Shown: positions 6,074-9,115 of the stretch, one piece after another | Numbering within the stretch: position 1 is the stretch's first letter | Layout of the letters: every line of letters starts with the position of its first letter | NCBI GenBank assembly: GCA_039808645.1 | Contig: JBDHTL010000139.1 | Coordinates: 1 to 9,115, forward strand | Reading direction: 5' to 3' | DNA from: JAJXWB01 sp039808645 | GTDB taxonomy: Bacteria > Pseudomonadota > Alphaproteobacteria > Rhizobiales > Beijerinckiaceae | Length of the DNA: 9,115 nt | The notes under the pieces: generated by a model | Told to the model about the DNA's origin: nothing | The model's input: only the letters and a program-made list of their open reading frames with translations | The model's database searches: none | Made by a program: the position numbers and the translations under genes

Positions 6074-6098
6074 GCGATACGATAAGGCTCTTGCGCAT
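6048..6098 (-). CDS. ilv operon leader peptide (MRKSLIVSRAPETERD)
   Basis: A 16-codon ORF runs from the ATG at 6096-6098 to the TGA at 6048-6050, preceded by a GGCGGAA ribosome-site-like stretch. Codons 5-7 are CTT ATC GTA, that is Leu, Ile and Val in a row, the three end products of the pathway. CTT and GTA are uncommon in this GC-rich sequence, which would make stalling more sensitive to charged tRNA. The ORF lies between a promoter-like pair and a terminator that precedes ilvB, at the spacing seen in known leader-peptide attenuators such as the ilv and leu leaders of enterobacteria. It has only one codon of each kind, fewer than the enterobacterial leaders. It is too short to be recognised by similarity; the case rests on codons, position and the RNA structures. 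Confidence 0.75.
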   Translation of the reverse strand: MRKSLIVSRAPETERD

Positions 6099-6126
6099 GG
6101 GTTCCGCCGTGCGTTGATCGGCGGGT

Positions 6127-6155
6127 TTGGTAGCGCGGGATGGGGGCCGGGTCAA
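6127..6155 (-). promoter_or_regulatory. Probable promoter of the ilvB leader transcript
   Basis: On the minus strand TTGACC (6150-6155) and TACCAA (6127-6132) are 17 bases apart. This would place the RNA start near 6120, about 20 bases before the leader ATG. The -35 box matches the consensus at five of six positions and the -10 at three of six. The agreement with the leader ORF position, and with the very similar pair upstream of ilvC, supports it. Confidence 0.6.
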
Positions 6156-6190
6156 GGGGAGGGCGCGACGGGCGCCCCCGGCCGCGCGGC

Positions 6191-6550
6191 TCAGCCGGGG
6201 TAGCCGTGGCGGTTCTTGGAGGCGGCGATCAGGCTCATTGCCTCGCCCTCCCTGCCGGCGGCGCAGGCAGCGGACGCGCCCGAAATCTCGCCCTCGATCT
6301 GCTTGTAGACGCTGTCGTTGACGTTGCCGGTGTCGTGGTCGTTGGCGACGACGGCGCGATAGCGGGCGATCGCGCCGGAGCAGCCCGCACCTTCCGGCAG
6401 CTTGAAACCCTGTGGCGTGATCGGGGAGACGACGCGTTGCTGCGGGGCCGGCTGCGTTGCGATCGCCTGCGGCGCGGGGGTCGAATTGCAGGACGCGAGC
6501 GCGAGAAGGGCGACGGCGCAGGCAGCGAGCGGCAGCAGGCGAGAGGTCAT
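6191..6550 (-). CDS. Small lipoprotein of unknown function
   Basis: The protein has 119 residues. The start is the ATG at 6548-6550, chosen because it puts the lipoprotein signal at the N-terminus: MTSR, a hydrophobic core (LLPLAACAVALLALAS) and the lipobox L-A-S-C with the lipid-bearing Cys21. The next residue is Asn, not Asp, so the outer membrane is the more likely destination. After a Pro/Ala/Gln-rich linker (22-40) comes a short domain beginning KLPEGAGCSGAIARYRAVVA, with two cysteines (in GAGCSG and ASAACAAG) that may form a disulfide, ending HGYPG. I recognise the general look of a conserved rhizobial lipoprotein but no named family. A seven-base inverted repeat (6176-6182 with 6194-6200) spans its stop codon and could help end transcription before the ilv promoter. 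Confidence 0.85.
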   Translation of the reverse strand: MTSRLLPLAACAVALLALASCNSTPAPQAIATQPAPQQRVVSPITPQGFKLPEGAGCSGAIARYRAVVANDHDTGNVNDSVYKQIEGEISGASAACAAGREGEAMSLIAASKNRHGYPG

Positions 6551-6617
6551 CAAGGCCGGGCTCCAGTCGAGACGCGAGAAGTTCGCCGCTCCTGCGGCTG
6601 CGGTCAAGCGCCGCGCG

Positions 6618-7088
6618 CTATTTGTCGGCGTCGCCCAGCAGCTTGGCGATAGGCTCGCCGATCTTGAAGACGCCGTTGACGCGGGCGACCAGCGTCTCGT
6701 CCGCATAGATGAGCCCTTGTGCGAAAACGAGATTGCGGGTGACGCGCAGGATTTCCGTGCGGCTGTTGAGCCAGGCGCCCAGCGGCGCCGGCGCGAGAAA
6801 ATCCACGGCCATCGATACGGTCGGGAGGAAGTTGCGGCCGACCTTCGGATGGCGGTGGGCCGCCATCGGCAGCATCATGTCGGCGAAGGTCATCAGCCAG
6901 CCGCCGTGGCCGACGCCGCGCGGATTGCAGTGGCGATGCTCGATGCGCATGCCGAGCTGGAAACCCTGCGGGCCGTCGTCGCGATAGAAGAGAGGGCCGT
7001 TGCGGTCGATGTAGCCGCCGCGCAGCGTGAACAGGCTCCAGCCCTCGGGCGGCGGCGGATTGCAGGTCAGGATGGGCTCGTCATTCAT
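6618..7088 (-). CDS. PaaI-family hotdog thioesterase
   Basis: This is a probable acyl-CoA thioesterase of 156 residues, cytoplasmic, with substrate unknown. The start is the ATG at 7086-7088 (MNDEPILTC); longer in-frame starts only add a non-conserved tail. The family motif lies at residues 55-70: N55-P-R-G-V-G-H61-G-G-W, then D70. It matches the PaaI/YbgC-like pattern of Asn, His-Gly-Gly and an acidic residue on the central helix. The strand VSMAVDFLAPAPLG and the stretch NSRTEILRVTRNLVFAQGLI continue the hotdog fold. The ribosome site is weak (GAG about twelve bases upstream). It is followed after 67 bases by the lipoprotein gene on the same strand, so the two may share a transcript, though no functional link is apparent. 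Confidence 0.88.
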   Translation of the reverse strand: MNDEPILTCNPPPPEGWSLFTLRGGYIDRNGPLFYRDDGPQGFQLGMRIEHRHCNPRGVGHGGWLMTFADMMLPMAAHRHPKVGRNFLPTVSMAVDFLAPAPLGAWLNSRTEILRVTRNLVFAQGLIYADETLVARVNGVFKIGEPIAKLLGDADK

Positions 7089-7155
7089 TTCGTCGGCTCG
7101 TTTTGTCGGACAGTTCTCCTGTTTGTGCCCGATCGAGCGCCGCCTCACAAGCCAC

Positions 7156-7182
7156 AAAAAAGCGCCCGCCGGAGGCGGGCGC
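7156..7182 (-). terminator. Intrinsic terminator of the 90-residue gene
   Basis: On the minus strand GCGCCCGCC (7174-7182) and GGCGGGCGC (7162-7170) form a perfect nine-base stem around a three-base loop, followed by a six-T tract (7156-7161). It starts 21 bases past the stop of the upstream minus-strand ORF, and so supports that ORF as a transcribed gene. Confidence 0.9.
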
Positions 7183-7202
7183 AGCGGGGGAAGAAGAATC
7201 GG

Positions 7203-7475
7203 TCAGTGCGAGGGGATGCGCAGGCCGAACAGCCCGCGGGGCGCCAGTGTCGGCGCCGGGGCGATCTCGTTGCGGCGCGCCCGGATCGGTTTCCGTTCGA
7301 GCCGGTCAAAGGCGATGTCGAAATCGCCGTCTGGACGCACGCGAAGAATATGGCCGGTCGCGCCGCGCGGCACATATAGGCCGCAGCGGACGATATCGGC
7401 GCGCGCGAGCACGGGACGGCCGGCGAGAGCCGCCGACCGCACTTTTTGTACGAGTTTCTGCAATCTGCCGAGCAT
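7203..7475 (-). CDS. Small basic protein of unknown function
   Basis: The protein has 90 residues, from the ATG at 7473-7475 (AGG eight bases upstream) to the TGA at 7203. No family is recognised. It is rich in Arg and has no signal peptide, membrane segment or cysteine pair. The middle, about residues 33-66 (LYVPRGATGHILRVRPDGDF and onward), has the look of a small beta barrel of the SH3/KOW kind (Gly-x-x-Gly, strand, turn DGD, strand DIAF). This is inference from pattern only. Support for the gene is the T-tailed terminator 21 bases past its stop, GC-rich third positions, and an otherwise empty region. The opposite strand has overlapping open frames without ribosome sites. It is divergent from the leuA leader. 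Confidence 0.6.
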   Translation of the reverse strand: MLGRLQKLVQKVRSAALAGRPVLARADIVRCGLYVPRGATGHILRVRPDGDFDIAFDRLERKPIRARRNEIAPAPTLAPRGLFGLRIPSH

Positions 7476-7517
7476 GTGGGAACCTGGGGGTTGGGGCGGC
7501 CGGCATCGGCGCCGGCC

Positions 7518-7555
7518 CGTTCATGCAGATGAACGCAACAGCAACGAACCGGTTC
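7518..7555. other. Two palindromic sites in the divergent intergenic region
   Basis: The stretch 7476-7590 has no gene. It holds CGTTCAT-GCAG-ATGAACG (7518-7535), a perfect inverted repeat with seven-base arms, and 10 bases on GAACCGGTTC (7546-7555), a perfect palindrome. Spacing and form suit dimeric regulator binding for the 90-residue gene on the minus strand, whose start is 43 bases away. No regulator is identified. Confidence 0.35.
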
Positions 7556-7590
7556 CCGCGCCCGCCCGACCGGCGGCCATTTTTCCGCGC

Positions 7591-7619
7591 TTGTCGTCGG
7601 CGGCGTCCTGGGTTATCCA
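7591..7619 (+). promoter_or_regulatory. Possible promoter of the leuA leader transcript
   Basis: TTGTCG (7591-7596) and TATCCA (7614-7619) are separated by 17 bases. Transcription would start near 7626, just before an eight-base stem-loop and the leader ORF. The match is moderate (four and three of six positions); its placement is the main support. Confidence 0.4.
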
Positions 7620-7627
7620 TGAATCCT

Positions 7628-7647
7628 TCGTGCGCTGAGGCGCACGA
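7628..7647 (+). other. 5' stem-loop of the leuA leader RNA
   Basis: TCGTGCGC (7628-7635) and GCGCACGA (7640-7647) pair perfectly around TGAG. If transcription starts near 7626 this hairpin caps the 5' end, nine bases ahead of the leader's ribosome site. It may stabilise the RNA. Confidence 0.45.
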
Positions 7648-7664
7648 TATCGCGCGAGGATTTC

Positions 7665-7784
7665 GTGGCCCGATTCGCCACCAGCACGCAGAAGGACGCT
7701 CACGGGCCTGCCGCCTGTGCGCCGTCGCGTGCGCCCGCCTCCGCCGAGCTTCTTTCGGGTCTGCTGCTTCTTAGCCGCCCCTGA
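7665..7784 (+). CDS. leuA leader peptide with a leucine-rich end
   Basis: A 39-codon ORF runs from the GTG at 7665 to the TGA at 7782-7784. A strong ribosome site, GAGGA (7656-7660), lies four bases before the start. The body is unremarkable (MARFATSTQKDAHG, then Ala/Pro-rich). The end reads ELLSGLLLLSRP: six leucine codons among the last eleven, in the order CTT CTT, then CTG CTG CTT CTT. In the visible 403 codons of leuA I find no CTT at all, so the leader is enriched in a scarce leucine codon. The ORF ends 122 bases before leuA, and a long hairpin spans its stop. This fits a leucine-sensing leader as in leu operons of other proteobacteria. It is distinctly longer than the 28-residue E. coli LeuL. 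A small real protein is the alternative, but the leucine run makes regulation more likely. Confidence 0.75.
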   Translation: MARFATSTQKDAHGPAACAPSRAPASAELLSGLLLLSRP

Positions 7785-7817
7785 GCGCCGGCTGGGCTTT
7801 GCCTGGGCGCTGAGGGG
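7778..7817 (+). promoter_or_regulatory. Attenuator-type hairpin after the leuA leader
   Basis: CCCCT (7778-7782) and AGCGCC (7784-7789) pair with AGGGG (7813-7817) and GGCGCT (7806-7811), broken only by one G-G mismatch. An inner GGC-GCC (7790-7792 with 7801-7803) continues the stem. It includes the leader's stop codon, so a ribosome finishing the leader would disrupt it and one stalled at the leucine codons would not. No T tract follows here or before leuA, so the final signal may be a weaker terminator or control of translation. UUCUUUC in the leader (7750-7756) is also complementary to GAAAGAG in the leuA ribosome site region. Confidence 0.55.
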
Positions 7818-7906
7818 ATGAGCTTTACCCGACCCGCCGGCCGCCCGACATTTCCAATAGCGGCGCCCCGGCTTCGAACGACACATTCGATTCCAGGAAA
7901 GAGACC

Positions 7907-9115
<1,209 letters not shown>

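Noticed and set aside
6176..6200. GC-rich inverted repeat at the lipoprotein stop considered as an intrinsic terminator
   Set aside because: It has a long loop and no T tract. It is mentioned under the lipoprotein but is not strong enough for its own entry.

Overview
This is a GC-rich (roughly two thirds G+C) chromosomal segment that looks alphaproteobacterial, most likely Hyphomicrobiales (Rhizobiales). The evidence is the style of the ilvB, ilvN, ilvC and leuA proteins, the Ala/Lys/Pro-rich helix-hairpin-helix protein, the orphan DUF559 nuclease-like gene with G/C-rich flanking repeats, and a dispersed intergenic palindrome of a type common in that group. The genus cannot be fixed from the sequence alone.

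Layout. On the plus strand at the left: the end of a helix-hairpin-helix protein (1-416) and a small secreted protein of unknown function (491-895). A degenerate intergenic palindromic repeat (929-1085) fills the convergent gap. Then, on the minus strand and read right to left, comes a branched-chain amino acid cluster: ilvB (acetolactate synthase large subunit), a DUF559 gene, ilvN (small subunit) and ilvC (ketol-acid reductoisomerase). It ends at a clear terminator (1889-1915). Downstream of it is a minus-strand ABC ATPase with degraded catalytic motifs (1112-1807). Upstream of ilvB, also on the minus strand, are a small lipoprotein (6191-6550), a PaaI/hotdog thioesterase (6618-7088) and a 90-residue basic protein of unknown function (7203-7475). 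leuA (2-isopropylmalate synthase) starts on the plus strand at 7907 and runs off the window.

The genes act together in valine, isoleucine and leucine synthesis. IlvB/IlvN condense pyruvate or 2-ketobutyrate, IlvC reduces and rearranges the product, and LeuA draws the valine precursor 2-ketoisovalerate into leucine synthesis.

The most interesting content is regulatory and lies in the non-coding stretches. Upstream of ilvB is a complete-looking attenuator: a promoter-like pair, a 16-codon leader reading MRKSLIVSRAPETERD (consecutive Leu-Ile-Val codons), competing stem-loops and an intrinsic terminator with a U tract. Upstream of leuA is a 39-codon leader ORF with a good ribosome site. It has six leucine codons near its end, four of them CTT, a codon I do not find in the visible part of leuA, and a long hairpin spans its stop. 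A second oddity is the DUF559 gene lodged between ilvB and ilvN. Its two ends are encoded by an inverted pair of repeat sequences, and its stop overlaps the ilvN start.
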